Positions 44,513-56,066 of a stretch of 64,000 bases of DNA are shown here, one piece after another. Location of the stretch: contig CAVPGV010000009.1 of the NCBI GenBank assembly GCA_963704075.1, positions 275,942-339,941 on the forward strand. Direction: 5' to 3'. Origin of the DNA: JADKAV01 sp963704075 (GTDB lineage Bacteria > Actinomycetota > Actinomycetes > S36-B12 > UBA10799). The position numbers were made by a program, and so were the translations under genes. Below the pieces are notes generated by a model. The model searched no databases. It was not told the origin of the DNA and was given only the letters and a program-made list of their open reading frames with translations. Numbering within the stretch: the first letter of the stretch is position 1; each line of letters opens with the position of its first letter.

Positions 44513-45445
44513 TCAGTCCACCGAGAGAAGGTCCAGGCGTTCGAGGATCACACCCTCGCGCAGTGCCCATGGGCAGATCGCCAGTTCTGAGATCCCGAGG
44601 ATGTCCATCGCCGCTTCCGCGACGACCGCACCTGCCATCAGCTGGTGCGCCCTGCCCAGCGAGACCCCGGGCAGTTCGGTGCGTTGCTGGGCCGTCATCT
44701 CCGCCAGCTTCGGCAGCCAGGAACCGAGGTCGGCGCGGGTCAGCGTCCGCTTGGCGTAGAGCCCCTCGGAGCTCGGCGGCGCACCGGCGATCCTGGCCAG
44801 TTGCCGCAACGTCTTGCTCGTGGCCACGGACAGTTCCGGCGGTCCGAATCGGGTCAACCGGCTGGCGACGTCAGCTACCTGGGCGCGGACGTACTTGCGC
44901 AGTTCCTTGAGTTGTCGCGGTTCGGGCGGGTCGTCGGGCAACCAGTCCCGGGTGAGCCGTCCGGCACCCAGAGGCAGTGACAACGCCTCGTCCGGGCTCT
45001 CGTCGGCCCCACTGGCCAGTTCCAGCGATCCCCCGCCGATATCGACGACCAGCAGTCTCCCGCTCGACCAGCCGAACCACCGGCGCACCGCCAGAAATGT
45101 GATGCGGGACTCCCGCTCACCGCTCATCAGATCGATCTCGATCCCGGTGCGATCGTGGACCTCCTTGAGCACGGCCTTGCCGTTGGGCGCCTCCCGGATC
45201 GCGCTGGTGGCGAACGACATGATTTCGGTGACCCCCGAGTCCTCGGCCATCTGCAGCGAGTCCTTGATGAACTCGACCAGCGCATCGGTGGCGGCATCGT
45301 CGATGGTGCCGTCCTCGAGCAGGTGCTCGGCGAGCCGCAACTCGAGTTTGTGGGAGACCGCGGGAACCGGGGCCGCTCCCTGGTGCGCGTCCATCACCAG
45401 CATGTGGGCGGTGTTCGAGCCGATATCCAGCACGCCGAGTCGCAT
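44513..45445 (-). CDS. ppx: Exopolyphosphatase/guanosine pentaphosphate phosphohydrolase family (Ppx/GppA)
   Basis: The 310-residue protein has the actin-like ATPase fold of this family: VLDIGSNTAHMLVMDA (phosphate 1), FATSAIREAPNG, SGERESRITFLAVRR and LVVDIGGGSLELASG (phosphate 2). It removes terminal phosphate from polyphosphate or pppGpp. It is the short single-unit form common in actinobacteria, lacking the C-terminal HD domain. Start ATG 45445 is 31 bp from the start of the divergent cysteine-rich gene. Together with PPK2 it gives the window a polyphosphate theme. Confidence 0.92.
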   Translation of the reverse strand: MRLGVLDIGSNTAHMLVMDAHQGAAPVPAVSHKLELRLAEHLLEDGTIDDAATDALVEFIKDSLQMAEDSGVTEIMSFATSAIREAPNGKAVLKEVHDRTGIEIDLMSGERESRITFLAVRRWFGWSSGRLLVVDIGGGSLELASGADESPDEALSLPLGAGRLTRDWLPDDPPEPRQLKELRKYVRAQVADVASRLTRFGPPELSVATSKTLRQLARIAGAPPSSEGLYAKRTLTRADLGSWLPKLAEMTAQQRTELPGVSLGRAHQLMAGAVVAEAAMDILGISELAICPWALREGVILERLDLLSVD

Positions 45446-45476
45446 GGCTTCAGGGTAGGGCTCGTAGTCTGGGCCG

Positions 45477-46229
45477 GTGCCAGAAGTATCCCTAGATTTC
45501 CCCAGAGAATGGCTGGAGTTCACCGACCCAGCAGACGCCGAGCGTGTCTTCCGGTGCGACCTGACCTGGCTGACCAGCCGCTGGACGTGCATCTTCGGCA
45601 ACGGCTGCGGCGGCATCTCCGCGCACATGCCGGACGGTGGGTGCTGCACCCTGGGCGCACACTTCAGCGACAAGGACGACCGCAAGCGGGTGGCCGCATG
45701 GGCCGAGAAGCTGTCGCCGGAGGACTGGCAGTTCCACGAGGTCGGCATTCAGGACGGGATCGTCATGAGGGATCCCGAGGGCAGCAAGCAGACCCGCGTG
45801 GTCGACGGCGCCTGTCTCTTCCTGAACCGCCCCGGCTTCGACGGCCCGACCGGGTGCGCCTTGCACGCCCTGGCCATCCGGGAGGGGGTATCGCCGGTCG
45901 AGACGAAACCTGACGTCTGCTGGCAACTGCCGATCCGGAGGACTTTCGACAAGGTCGAGCGCCCCGACGGTACACACGTGCAGATGGTGAGTATCGGCGA
46001 GTACGACCGCCGCGGCTGGGGACCGGGCGGGCACGACCTGAACTGGTACTGCTCGTCCAACACCGAGGCGCACATCGCCGCCGAGCCGGTCTACATCACC
46101 GAACGCGACGCACTGGTCGAACTCATGGGCATCGCTGCGTATGAGCAACTGGCCGAGGCGTGTGCGGTGCGGGAGAAGAACCGCAGGCGCGGTCGGGACA
46201 CCGCACGGCATCCGGCGGATCCGCAGTAG
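45477..46229 (+). CDS. Conserved cysteine-rich protein, Rv0495c-like
   Basis: The 250-residue protein has around ten cysteines in conserved-looking clusters: RCDLTWLTSRWTCIFGNGC, MPDGGCCTLGAHFSD, a later GCALHALAI, DVCWQLPIRR and WYCSSNTEAH. This pattern suggests a metal-binding or zinc/iron cluster protein. The GTG at 45477 follows only 31 bp after the divergent ppx start, an arrangement I recall for ppx1 and Rv0495c in M. tuberculosis. The function is not known to me. The clusters are intact and no frameshift is seen. Confidence 0.8.
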   Translation: MPEVSLDFPREWLEFTDPADAERVFRCDLTWLTSRWTCIFGNGCGGISAHMPDGGCCTLGAHFSDKDDRKRVAAWAEKLSPEDWQFHEVGIQDGIVMRDPEGSKQTRVVDGACLFLNRPGFDGPTGCALHALAIREGVSPVETKPDVCWQLPIRRTFDKVERPDGTHVQMVSIGEYDRRGWGPGGHDLNWYCSSNTEAHIAAEPVYITERDALVELMGIAAYEQLAEACAVREKNRRRGRDTARHPADPQ

Positions 46230-46661
46230 GTGGGGCGCCTGCACGGCGCACGTGGGATTCGGTCTGAGCTACTCGCGTCTCATCGGGGGATCGTGACGCG
46301 GTGGATCACGGAGTCACCCTTGTGGCTGTAGATTCCCATTCCAGACGTTCGAGTCGTCGCACTCCCGTTCTGGGCAACGTCTGAAGAGTCCGATTCCTGC
46401 GTTTGTGGGGGCTCGTGCAGTTCGTTGATACTCGTCGCGCGAGGAACGGCAACAAACTGCACGAGCGCCCACAGACTGCCCGAACGGCGACGAACTGTAC
46501 GCTCACGCTCTGCCCCACGCTGGCGAGTGGTCGGGCGGGACGGCAGTTCAGCATCGACTCCGTTTCAGCCCTGATGCCGCCGCAGAATCGGAAGCGCCAC
46601 TTATCCCCACCCCGCGCGCGGCGGGGCGGATCTGTCGTACCCGCCACCTAGTGTGGCCAGC
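46230..46661. other. Non-coding gap upstream of radA with inverted and direct repeats
   Basis: These 432 bp hold the hairpin and 19-bp-spaced repeats at 46404-46515. A TAGTGT -10-like element is about 7 bp before the radA start. Open frames here overlap the repeats and have no recognisable protein features. Confidence 0.6.
46404..46515. repeat. Hairpin with 19-bp periodic units upstream of radA
   Basis: TGTGGGGGCTCGTGCAGTT at 46404-46422 pairs with AACTGCACGAGCGCCCACA at 46455-46473 with one mismatch over 19 bp. Reading on, AAACTGCACGAGCGCCCAC, AGACTGCCCGAACGGCGAC and GAACTGTACGCTCACGCT follow one another with a 19-bp period. The plan (inverted arms, 19-bp units) is the same as in the GTTGGA elements, with different sequence. 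Confidence 0.7.
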
Positions 46662-48089
46662 ATGTCCAAGACCGAGTACCAGTGCAGCGAGTGCGGCAAC
46701 CGAACGGCCAAGTGGCTTGGCAAGTGCCCGGCCTGCCAGCAGTTCGGGGTACTGACCGAGGTCGCCCCCAGCAAACCGAAGGCCGGCAGCAGGTCACGGG
46801 GGCCGGCGTCCACGCCGACACGCGCGGCCAGGCCGGTCGTCGACCTTAGGTCGGAGTCGCACAAGCGCCTCGGTACCGGCGTCGGGGAGTTCGACCGGGT
46901 GCTCGGCGGCGGCTTGGTGACGGGGCAGGTCGTCCTCGTCGCCGGTGAGCCGGGCGTCGGCAAGTCGACGTTGCTGCTGGACGTCGGACACCGTTTCGCC
47001 GAGCGCAACGGCACGGTTCTCTACGTATCGGGTGAGGAGTCGGCCGAGCAGATCGGACTGCGCGCCCAGCGCATCGGGGCGCTGCATCCACAGTTGCTCA
47101 TCGCCGACGAGACCGAACTCGAGCAGTTGCTCGCCCACGTCACAGCGGTGCGACCACGACTACTGATCGTGGACTCGGTGCAGACCATCGCCACCTCGTC
47201 GATCGATTCCCGCGCGGGCGGCGTCGCGCAGGTCCACGAAGTGACCCAGGCGATCACCCAGTGGGCCAAGTCGCACGGCCTGCCGACCCTACTCGTCGGC
47301 CAGTCGACCCGCGAGAACTCCGTGGCCGGCCCTCGTGCTCTCGAGCACCTCGTGGATACCGTCGTCACGTTCGAGGGCGACCGCACCTCGGCGCTGCGGA
47401 TGCTGCGATCGGTGAAGAACCGCTTCGGCCCGACCGACGAGGTGGCCTGTTTCGAACACGACGAGCAGGGTCTGCGGGAGGTGGCAGACCCATCGTTCTT
47501 GTTCCGCAAGGTCCGTGAGGAACCAGTGGCCGGGTCCTGCCTGACCGTGACGATGGAGGGGCGACGGCCACTGCTCGCCGAGATCCAGGGGCTCGTATCC
47601 GTGACCGGGGCGCCCGCGCCCCGACGAGCGGCGACCGGACTGGAGTTGAACCGGACGACCATGCTGGTGACCGTCACCGAGAAGGCCGGCAAGTTGCAGC
47701 TGAGCAACCGGGACGTGTACGCCGCAACGGTCGGAGGCGCCAAGGTCAGCGACCCGGGCAGCGACCTGGCGGTGTGCCTGGCCGTCGCGTCGGCCCGCCT
47801 GGACGCGCCCCTGTGGACGGACACGGTCGCGATCGGCGAGGTGACTCTGTCCGGCGACCTCCGGGTGGTCCCGGGCCTGGCCAAACGCATCTCCGAAGCC
47901 GCACGTCTGGGGTTCAAGCGGGTGATCATCCCCGCTGACGCCGGGAGCAATCCTGAGGTGGTGAGGGCGGCCGAAGGCTTGACCGTGCAGCCGATCAATC
48001 GCCTCAGCGACCTGCTGGGCACCCTGCACCGGGCTCCTGCCCTCGAGGCGGAACGACCGGACTTGCACGCGGTCAACGCGCCGTTCTGA
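46662..48089 (+). CDS. radA: DNA repair protein RadA
   Basis: The 475-residue recombination helper has an N-terminal zinc finger (C8, C11, C22, C25 in CSECG and CPACQ). The RecA-like ATPase has Walker A GEPGVGKST (about 95-102) and Walker B LLIVDSVQTI, with the RadA-specific motif KNRFGPTDE. The C-terminal Lon-protease-like domain shows SGDLRVVPGLAKRISEAARL. RadA drives branch migration at recombination intermediates. ATG 46662 is preferred to the in-frame GTG at 46653. It is followed 45 bp later by disA, the common actinobacterial pairing. Confidence 0.97.
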   Translation: MSKTEYQCSECGNRTAKWLGKCPACQQFGVLTEVAPSKPKAGSRSRGPASTPTRAARPVVDLRSESHKRLGTGVGEFDRVLGGGLVTGQVVLVAGEPGVGKSTLLLDVGHRFAERNGTVLYVSGEESAEQIGLRAQRIGALHPQLLIADETELEQLLAHVTAVRPRLLIVDSVQTIATSSIDSRAGGVAQVHEVTQAITQWAKSHGLPTLLVGQSTRENSVAGPRALEHLVDTVVTFEGDRTSALRMLRSVKNRFGPTDEVACFEHDEQGLREVADPSFLFRKVREEPVAGSCLTVTMEGRRPLLAEIQGLVSVTGAPAPRRAATGLELNRTTMLVTVTEKAGKLQLSNRDVYAATVGGAKVSDPGSDLAVCLAVASARLDAPLWTDTVAIGEVTLSGDLRVVPGLAKRISEAARLGFKRVIIPADAGSNPEVVRAAEGLTVQPINRLSDLLGTLHRAPALEAERPDLHAVNAPF

Positions 48090-48134
48090 GCTCGCCGGGC
48101 GATAATGCCTGAAGGCGGGGTGAGGAGAGACGGT

Positions 48135-49196
48135 ATGGAACGAGCGGCCCGGATGCGAGCTGCCCTGACCCAGGTGGCTCCCGGCACCGACCTGCGGGAG
48201 GGACTCGAACGGATTCTGCGCGGCCGCACCGGCGGACTCATCGTGCTGGGAAACGACGACGTGGTGGAAGAGATCTCCGGTGGCGGATTCCGGATGGACG
48301 TCGAGTTCACCTCGACCGGACTGCGGGAACTGGCAAAGATGGACGGCGCGGTGATCCTGGACCGCAACGCCAGCCGGATCGTGCGCGCGGCTGTGCAACT
48401 GGTGCCCGACCCCAGCATCCCGACCCAGGAGACCGGCACACGGCACCGGACGGCCGAGCGGGCGGCGATCCAGACCGGCTTCCCGGTCATCAGTGTCAGC
48501 AAGTCGATGGAGACGATCGCGCTGTACTACGACGGGCAGCGCAGAGTGCTCGAGGACTCCACCACGATCCTCGGCAAGGCCAATCAGGCGCTGGCCACCC
48601 TGGAGCGCTACCGGCAGCGATTGGACGAGGTGGGCTCGACCCTGTCCGCGCTGGAGGTGGAAGATCTGGTGACCGTGCGCGATGTGCTGCTGGTCACGCA
48701 GAGGTTGGAAATGGTCCGGCGCATGTCCGCGGAGATCGACGAGTTCGTCGTGGAACTCGGTGTGGACGGCCGTCTGCTGGACCTGCAACTGCGGGAGGTG
48801 GTCAGCGGGGTGGGCGCCGACCAGGTACTCCTCATGCGCGACTATCTGCCGGATGCCGACGACTACGCGACCACGATCCACGATCTCGACGCCTCCGACG
48901 ACGCGTCCCTGATGGACCTGATCTCACTGGCGGGGCGGATGGGTCTGGCGACCGATCTCGACGGGCTGGATCAACCGTTGAGCCCCCGCGGCTACCGGCT
49001 TCTCGGCCGAGTACCACGCCTGCCCGAACCGGTGGTCGAACGCATGATCGCCCACTTCGGAAGTTTGCAGAAACTCCTGGCGGCCTCCATCGACGACCTG
49101 CAGTCCGTGGACGGCGTGGGTGAGGCGCGGGCCCGCAACGTGCGCGATGCGCTGTCGCGGCTGGCCGAGTCCTCGATCCTGGATAGATACCAGTAG
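48135..49196 (+). CDS. disA: DNA-integrity scanning protein, diadenylate cyclase DisA
   Basis: The 353-residue enzyme makes c-di-AMP from two ATP. The DAC domain has DGA at about residues 70-72 (KMDGAVILD) and RHR at about 103-105 (TRHRTAERAA). A helical spine follows, and a C-terminal helix-hairpin-helix DNA-binding domain (LQSVDGVGEARARNVRDALS). DisA scans DNA for branched structures and links them to c-di-AMP signalling. The start ATG at 48135 has a GAGGAGAG site. No recognisable ydaO-type c-di-AMP riboswitch is present in the window. Confidence 0.97.
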   Translation: MERAARMRAALTQVAPGTDLREGLERILRGRTGGLIVLGNDDVVEEISGGGFRMDVEFTSTGLRELAKMDGAVILDRNASRIVRAAVQLVPDPSIPTQETGTRHRTAERAAIQTGFPVISVSKSMETIALYYDGQRRVLEDSTTILGKANQALATLERYRQRLDEVGSTLSALEVEDLVTVRDVLLVTQRLEMVRRMSAEIDEFVVELGVDGRLLDLQLREVVSGVGADQVLLMRDYLPDADDYATTIHDLDASDDASLMDLISLAGRMGLATDLDGLDQPLSPRGYRLLGRVPRLPEPVVERMIAHFGSLQKLLAASIDDLQSVDGVGEARARNVRDALSRLAESSILDRYQ

Positions 49197-49228
49197 CGCA
49201 GCCCCGATGTGCAGGCACGCCGAAGCGA

Positions 49229-49852
49229 TCAGCTCAGGCTGAACGTGACGGCTTCGCTCGTGACGTTCCCATTCGTGGCTTCGACCTGGTAGGCCCCGGC
49301 CTGCGCAGGGGTCGCGTTCGCGCCACAGCCGTTCGCGGTAACCGTCGCGTCCCAGGTGCCCTTCACCGCGAACGCTTCGCCGGCGGGGATCTCCTCCTCC
49401 TGCGACTCGCCGGGGTCGGTACAGGCATCCGAGGACCAGACATCGAAGCCGCCCGAGGTGACGATGAACGTGTTCGCAGCCGGTCCCACGTCGCGGACGC
49501 AGGCCTGCGTTCCGGTGTTCGCGATCTTCATGACGAACTCGGCCGGACCACCCACGGGATAGCTCTGCTGGGCCGTCGTGACGCTGACGGCGATGTCGGT
49601 ATCGGCACAGGGGAGCCCGGACCCGGAGACCGATGGCGAGGCCGAACCGCTCACCGTCGGCGTCGGGGACGCGGTGAGTGTCGGCAACGGGGACGGACTG
49701 GTCGTGGCCGCGGTCGGAGCCGAGGAGCCACCGGGTGAGATCAGCCACCACAGCAGCGCCAATACGACCAGCACACCGAGGATCACGACGATACGCCTGC
49801 GCCAGTACACCTTGGCCGGTTCCGGACCCACCGGATTCAGCAACGAACTCAT
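49229..49852 (-). CDS. Membrane-anchored protein with Ser/Thr/Pro linker and extracellular beta domain
   Basis: The 207-residue protein has a short cytosolic start, one helix (RIVVILGVLVVLALLWWLI) and a Ser/Thr/Pro-rich stalk (TSPSPLPTLTASPTPTVSGS). The extracellular domain of about 130 residues has beta-rich sequence and four cysteines (LPCADTDI, TQACVRDV, SSDACTDP, NGCGANAT). The family is unclear; the domain resembles DUF4232/BsuPI-type Ig-like modules. A gene of this kind between disA and mutY is known to me from other actinobacteria. ATG 49852 is chosen as the first start of the protein proper. Confidence 0.78.
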   Translation of the reverse strand: MSSLLNPVGPEPAKVYWRRRIVVILGVLVVLALLWWLISPGGSSAPTAATTSPSPLPTLTASPTPTVSGSASPSVSGSGLPCADTDIAVSVTTAQQSYPVGGPAEFVMKIANTGTQACVRDVGPAANTFIVTSGGFDVWSSDACTDPGESQEEEIPAGEAFAVKGTWDATVTANGCGANATPAQAGAYQVEATNGNVTSEAVTFSLS

Positions 49853-49920
49853 GACAGCAACGGTAAGCAGGTCACACATGCCCCGTTTGCCCGGGTCGCC
49901 CAAGCGGTCAGAATGTGGTC

Positions 49921-50742
49921 ATGGCGCTGCTGGATCGCATCGTGAGCGACTGGTTCGCCGAGAACCGCCGTGAGCTGCCCTGGCGCGAGAGCGACCCCTG
50001 GGGTGTCTTCGTCAGCGAGATCATGCTGCAACAGACCCCGGTCAGCCGGGTCCTGCCGGCATGGAACCAGTGGCGGCAACGGTGGCCGACCCCGACCGCC
50101 CTCGCCGACGATTCTGTTGGCGAGGCGATCCGCGCCTGGGGACGTCTGGGGTATCCCCGCCGGGCCAAGCGTCTGCACGAGGCGGCGGTCATCATGCGTG
50201 AACGCTTCGGCGGCGAGGTTCCGGCCGATGAGGCAGTGCTGCGAGAACTGCCGGGGGTGGGCGAGTACACGGCCGCCGCGGTCACCGCCTTCGCCTACGG
50301 CCGGGACAGCATCGTGGTGGACATCAACGTCCGACGATTCCTGGTACGCGTCAAGACCGGGCGCGACCCCGCACTGACCTACTCCGCAGCTGAGCGTGCA
50401 CTCGCGCAGGAGGTCTTCGAGACCCTGGACGTACCGCCACCCCTGTGGGCGGCCGCGTCGATGGAGTTCGGCGCGCTGATGTGCACGTCACGCAACCCCG
50501 CATGTGCTGTGTGCCCGCTCGCGACGATGTGCGACTGGGTGCCCGGGGAGCGAGTCTCCCGCACCCAGGCCTACGAGGGCACCGACCGACAGGCGCGCGG
50601 TGCCGTACTGGAGGTGCTGCGGGCCGGCCCCGCCGACACGTTCGAGTGGCACGACCAGGAGCAACTCGATCGTGCCCTGGCCGGGCTGCTCAGCGATGGG
50701 CTCATCGTCCGGACCGATCGCAGGTGGCGCCTGCCGCAATGA
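49921..50742 (+). CDS. mutY: A/G-specific adenine glycosylase
   Basis: The 273-residue HhH-GPD glycosylase removes adenine mispaired with 8-oxoguanine. Catalytic glutamate lies in VFVSEIMLQQTPVSRVLPAW, the hairpin in LRELPGVGEYTAAAVTAFAY and the conserved aspartate in VVDINVRRFL. The 4Fe-4S cluster cysteines are in CTSRNPACAVCPLATMC (C-x6-C-x2-C-x5-C). The C-terminal NUDIX-like domain of E. coli MutY is largely missing, as in several actinobacterial forms. ATG 49921 lies after GTG 49915 in the same frame. It is divergent from the membrane protein by 68 bp. Confidence 0.95.
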   Translation: MALLDRIVSDWFAENRRELPWRESDPWGVFVSEIMLQQTPVSRVLPAWNQWRQRWPTPTALADDSVGEAIRAWGRLGYPRRAKRLHEAAVIMRERFGGEVPADEAVLRELPGVGEYTAAAVTAFAYGRDSIVVDINVRRFLVRVKTGRDPALTYSAAERALAQEVFETLDVPPPLWAAASMEFGALMCTSRNPACAVCPLATMCDWVPGERVSRTQAYEGTDRQARGAVLEVLRAGPADTFEWHDQEQLDRALAGLLSDGLIVRTDRRWRLPQ

Positions 50743-50907
50743 TCGGCCCTTTGGGATCTTGATCGCGGTCGGTTGCCGCAGGTCGATGTGTTCGGATCCA
50801 GGAGAGTCTCGGTGGCCTGGCGGTCACCTTCTGATGCGTGAGGTGCGGTTTCACACCGTCGCCTGCCCCGGGCTGGAGCAGGCGCAACGGTGCGCCAAGG
50901 CGTGAGA

Positions 50908-51008
50908 GTTGGGTACATGCGTTGGAGATCGGTACACACGTTGGAGATCCACGCGCCGGCCAACTCCAACGCCTGTGCGGTTGTCCAACGCCTGTACACA
51001 ACTCCAAC
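50908..51008. repeat. Inverted repeat built from 19-bp units (GTTGGA element, copy B)
   Basis: GTTGGA occurs at 50921 and 50940 (19 bp apart), preceded by a partial unit at 50908. TCCAAC follows at 50965, 50984 and 51003 (19 bp apart). The shared stretch CGTTGGAGATCGGTACA is also present in copy A at 16711-16727. Arms face each other, giving a long hairpin in the gap between mutY and clpC. Confidence 0.85.
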
Positions 51009-51240
51009 GCCTGCGCTGGGTCGGGAGCAGGAACGCTACCAGGACGACCTAAGCGTGCGGTTTCGCTTTCCGCAACGACGGCATCCCCGCTCGGCGCAGC
51101 AGGCATCAACCCGAACCCTCTGCCAACTCCGACCCCCGTCCGAAGGACCGCAACGCCCCGTACGACTCCAGATTGCCGAGAAACGGGGAACCGGCCCCAG
51201 CAGCCTCCGCGCCGTGACCAGCGCTCACATGCAGACACGC

Positions 51241-51275
51241 AGAAGGGGCCCGACCACAACGGCCGAGCCCCTTCT
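51241..51275 (-). terminator. Strong stem-loop downstream of clpC
   Basis: AGAAGGGGC pairs with GCCCCTTCT over 9 bp, with further pairing (CGACC/GGCCG-like) inside, 11 bp after the clpC stop. It is the clearest terminator in the window, though without a T-tract. Confidence 0.75.
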
Positions 51276-51285
51276 CGGGTCAGTG

Positions 51286-53781
<2,496 letters not shown>

Positions 53782-53920
53782 CCGTTGACTCCCATCAGAC
53801 GGTGATTACTCACTCTAGCCTCGACTTACGACAACGACGAGCGCTCTTATGGGCTTCCCCGATTCGCCCTGGGTGAACGCGGGGCCGAACATCCGGCGCC
53901 AGCCACCCCGGACCGCCGCC

Positions 53921-55993
53921 CTACTCCAAGGATGACCCCAGCCGGAGGTCGTGGCACGCGAGCAGGAACTCCGAGGCCGACCACGCCTGGTAGGCCTTGC
54001 CCATGGGCCGGCCGGTCTCGCCGTGGGCCCACTCGTTGAACTCCCACTCGTCGAAGATCCCGTCCTGGTTCAACTTGGCCAATTTGACCAGTTCCTGGTA
54101 GGCGATGTGGCGGTATCCCAGCCGCTGGATGAACCTCACCCACTGGGCTCCGATGAACGGCCAGATGCCGCCGTTGTGGTAGTGGTGCGGCAGGTTCAGC
54201 AGGTTGACCGTGTAGTACGGCCGCCAGTCCGGGTCGCCGGAATGGACCACCGGGTACAGGTTCTTGACCGGCCACGGGTCGTTGATCCCCACCCCCCACA
54301 TGAAGCGGAAGGCGATCCGGGCGCGCGCGACGTCGAGCACGTTGAACAGCACGGCCAGGATGTTGCCGTACACGTCGCATCGCCAGTTGAAGTCGAACGG
54401 CGTGACCTGCGCGAGCAGGTAGCGGGTGTCACCGACGCCGAGTTGCCGCTCGGTGAACATGGTGCCCGCACCTTCGTCGCCCTTGGGCCGGGTGGTCGGC
54501 CAGAAGCGGTCCAGCAGCACCGACTTGATCGCCTGCGACCAGCGCAAGTAATCCGCGGCCCGATCGTTCTCACCGGCCAGTTCCAGCATCCGGCCGAACG
54601 CGACGTTGGCCCGATACCACAGCACCTCGTCGACCAGGATGTTGTAACTGCGGCCGAACAGATCGGTCCAGTCACCGGCCTCCGGGATCTCGAGCAGGGC
54701 ATCGTTGTTGCTGTCGTGTGCGCTGAGCCAGTTCATCGCGGCCTGCAGACTGCGCAGGCGCTCCCGCAGGAAACCGACGTCGCCGGAATTGCGCACGTAC
54801 TCGTACATGGCGATGACCGCCCACAACCCGGAGTCGATCGAACTGATCCCGCCGACCCCGGAGTAGTCCGGGATCCCGTCGTCGATGCTCACGTTCGCGG
54901 GGATCTGCCCGTTCGGGCTCATGTGCGTGAACAACGTCTCCAAGGTCTGACGTGCGCACTGCCGGATCTCCGGGTCGTCGAGGTGCATGGACCCGACCAC
55001 GGCGATCGACCCATCGCGGGCCCACACGCTGCGGTAGTTCGCATCGGTGCCGCTGACCGCGTTGTCCTGCAAGGAACACGCGGAGAAGCCCAGCGGCGTG
55101 ATGTTGCGCTTGAGCGCCTCGATCGCCTTCGCGTATGCAGTCTCCAGCAGTTCGATGTCCTCGGCCGTGAGTCCGTCGACCTGCTCCTCGTCGAAGATCC
55201 GGCGGATCGCGGGATCCATCTGCTCGGGCACTTCTTCGTCGAGATAGTCCGGGATCTCCCCGACCACTCCGTAATGCTGCAGACCCTCCAGCACGCCGTC
55301 CGCGAAGTGCTCCTGCGCCTGGTAGGTCGGCAGCGCCAGCGTCCGGGCGAAGAGTTCCGGCTGGGCGTTCTCCACGATGATCCCGCGCACGCCGGGGATG
55401 ATGAACATGGCCGAGTCGTTGCCGGTGTCACCGGCGACCACGACCTCCTCCGCCTTGATCCCGAGTTCGTCGATCAGCCAGCGCAACGAGTTGCCCTTGT
55501 TGGCCATCTTCGGCAGCACGTCGAGGTCGCGGGAACTGGAGTACACCAGGTTGACGGTTACGCCCTCGGCGTTGAGCAGGTCCTCGAGCTGCTGGATCGC
55601 CTCGTCCTCGGCACCCTCGAGGTACCAACTGGACTTGTACCGGTGCTGGAACTGCGGCGGCTGCCGCACGGCGTTGGTGGCGGCTTGCACGATCGACTCG
55701 ATCGTGGCCTTGTCCCACCCCTCCTCCATGACCTCGGAGAACTCCTTGAGCATCGTCTTGGCCCTGAAGTCGTAGATCATCGTGCCCACGCCGCAGATCG
55801 CGAAGTCGGGCTCGGGCAGGTCGGTGCTGGCTATGACCTTGACGGTGTCGTTCAGCAGCCGGCCGGTCGTGTAGCACAACAGCGGCCGCTCGTCGTCGGG
55901 CAGCGACTCCCACACACGTTTGAAGCGAAGGGTCGCGTCGGGCTTGCCGAGCATCGTGCCGTCGAGGTCGGTACAGAACATCCGTACAGTCAT
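53921..55993 (-). CDS. Fusion of sucrose-phosphate-phosphatase-like HAD domain with (alpha/alpha)6 glycosidase domain
   Basis: The 690-residue protein has two enzymes in one chain. Residues about 1-245 form a HAD phosphatase of the SPP/HAD-IIB type: motif I MFCTDLDGTMLG, YTTGRLL, KGNSLRWLIDELGI and motif III VVAGDTGNDSAMF. Residues about 275-690 form an all-helical glycosidase or amylo-1,6-glucosidase/GH100-like domain with ANYRSVWARDGSIAVVGSMH, SPNGQIPANVSIDDGIPDY and NLPHHYHNGGIWPFIGAQWV. The pairing of disaccharide-phosphate phosphatase with a glycosidase suggests sucrose or mannosylfructose turnover, and it lies directly downstream of a sucrose-phosphate-synthase-like gene. ATG 55993 is preferred (GAAAGGG site); GTG 55999 is possible. 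Confidence 0.82.
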   Translation of the reverse strand: MTVRMFCTDLDGTMLGKPDATLRFKRVWESLPDDERPLLCYTTGRLLNDTVKVIASTDLPEPDFAICGVGTMIYDFRAKTMLKEFSEVMEEGWDKATIESIVQAATNAVRQPPQFQHRYKSSWYLEGAEDEAIQQLEDLLNAEGVTVNLVYSSSRDLDVLPKMANKGNSLRWLIDELGIKAEEVVVAGDTGNDSAMFIIPGVRGIIVENAQPELFARTLALPTYQAQEHFADGVLEGLQHYGVVGEIPDYLDEEVPEQMDPAIRRIFDEEQVDGLTAEDIELLETAYAKAIEALKRNITPLGFSACSLQDNAVSGTDANYRSVWARDGSIAVVGSMHLDDPEIRQCARQTLETLFTHMSPNGQIPANVSIDDGIPDYSGVGGISSIDSGLWAVIAMYEYVRNSGDVGFLRERLRSLQAAMNWLSAHDSNNDALLEIPEAGDWTDLFGRSYNILVDEVLWYRANVAFGRMLELAGENDRAADYLRWSQAIKSVLLDRFWPTTRPKGDEGAGTMFTERQLGVGDTRYLLAQVTPFDFNWRCDVYGNILAVLFNVLDVARARIAFRFMWGVGINDPWPVKNLYPVVHSGDPDWRPYYTVNLLNLPHHYHNGGIWPFIGAQWVRFIQRLGYRHIAYQELVKLAKLNQDGIFDEWEFNEWAHGETGRPMGKAYQAWSASEFLLACHDLRLGSSLE

Positions 55994-56066
55994 GCGCACC
56001 CTTTCGTTCCACCCCCGGCACGCACACTAGTCCGCGGCCGGGTCCTGTCGCCGATTGCCGACGGAC

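Larger units (their letters stand above)
50743..51285. other. Non-coding gap between mutY and clpC with repeat and terminator
   Basis: This 543-bp gap between convergent genes contains a GGCGCA/TGCGCC stem at 50881-50896. The GTTGGA element copy B (50908-51008) and the clpC terminator (51241-51275) follow. In the remaining 230 bp I see nothing. Confidence 0.65.
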
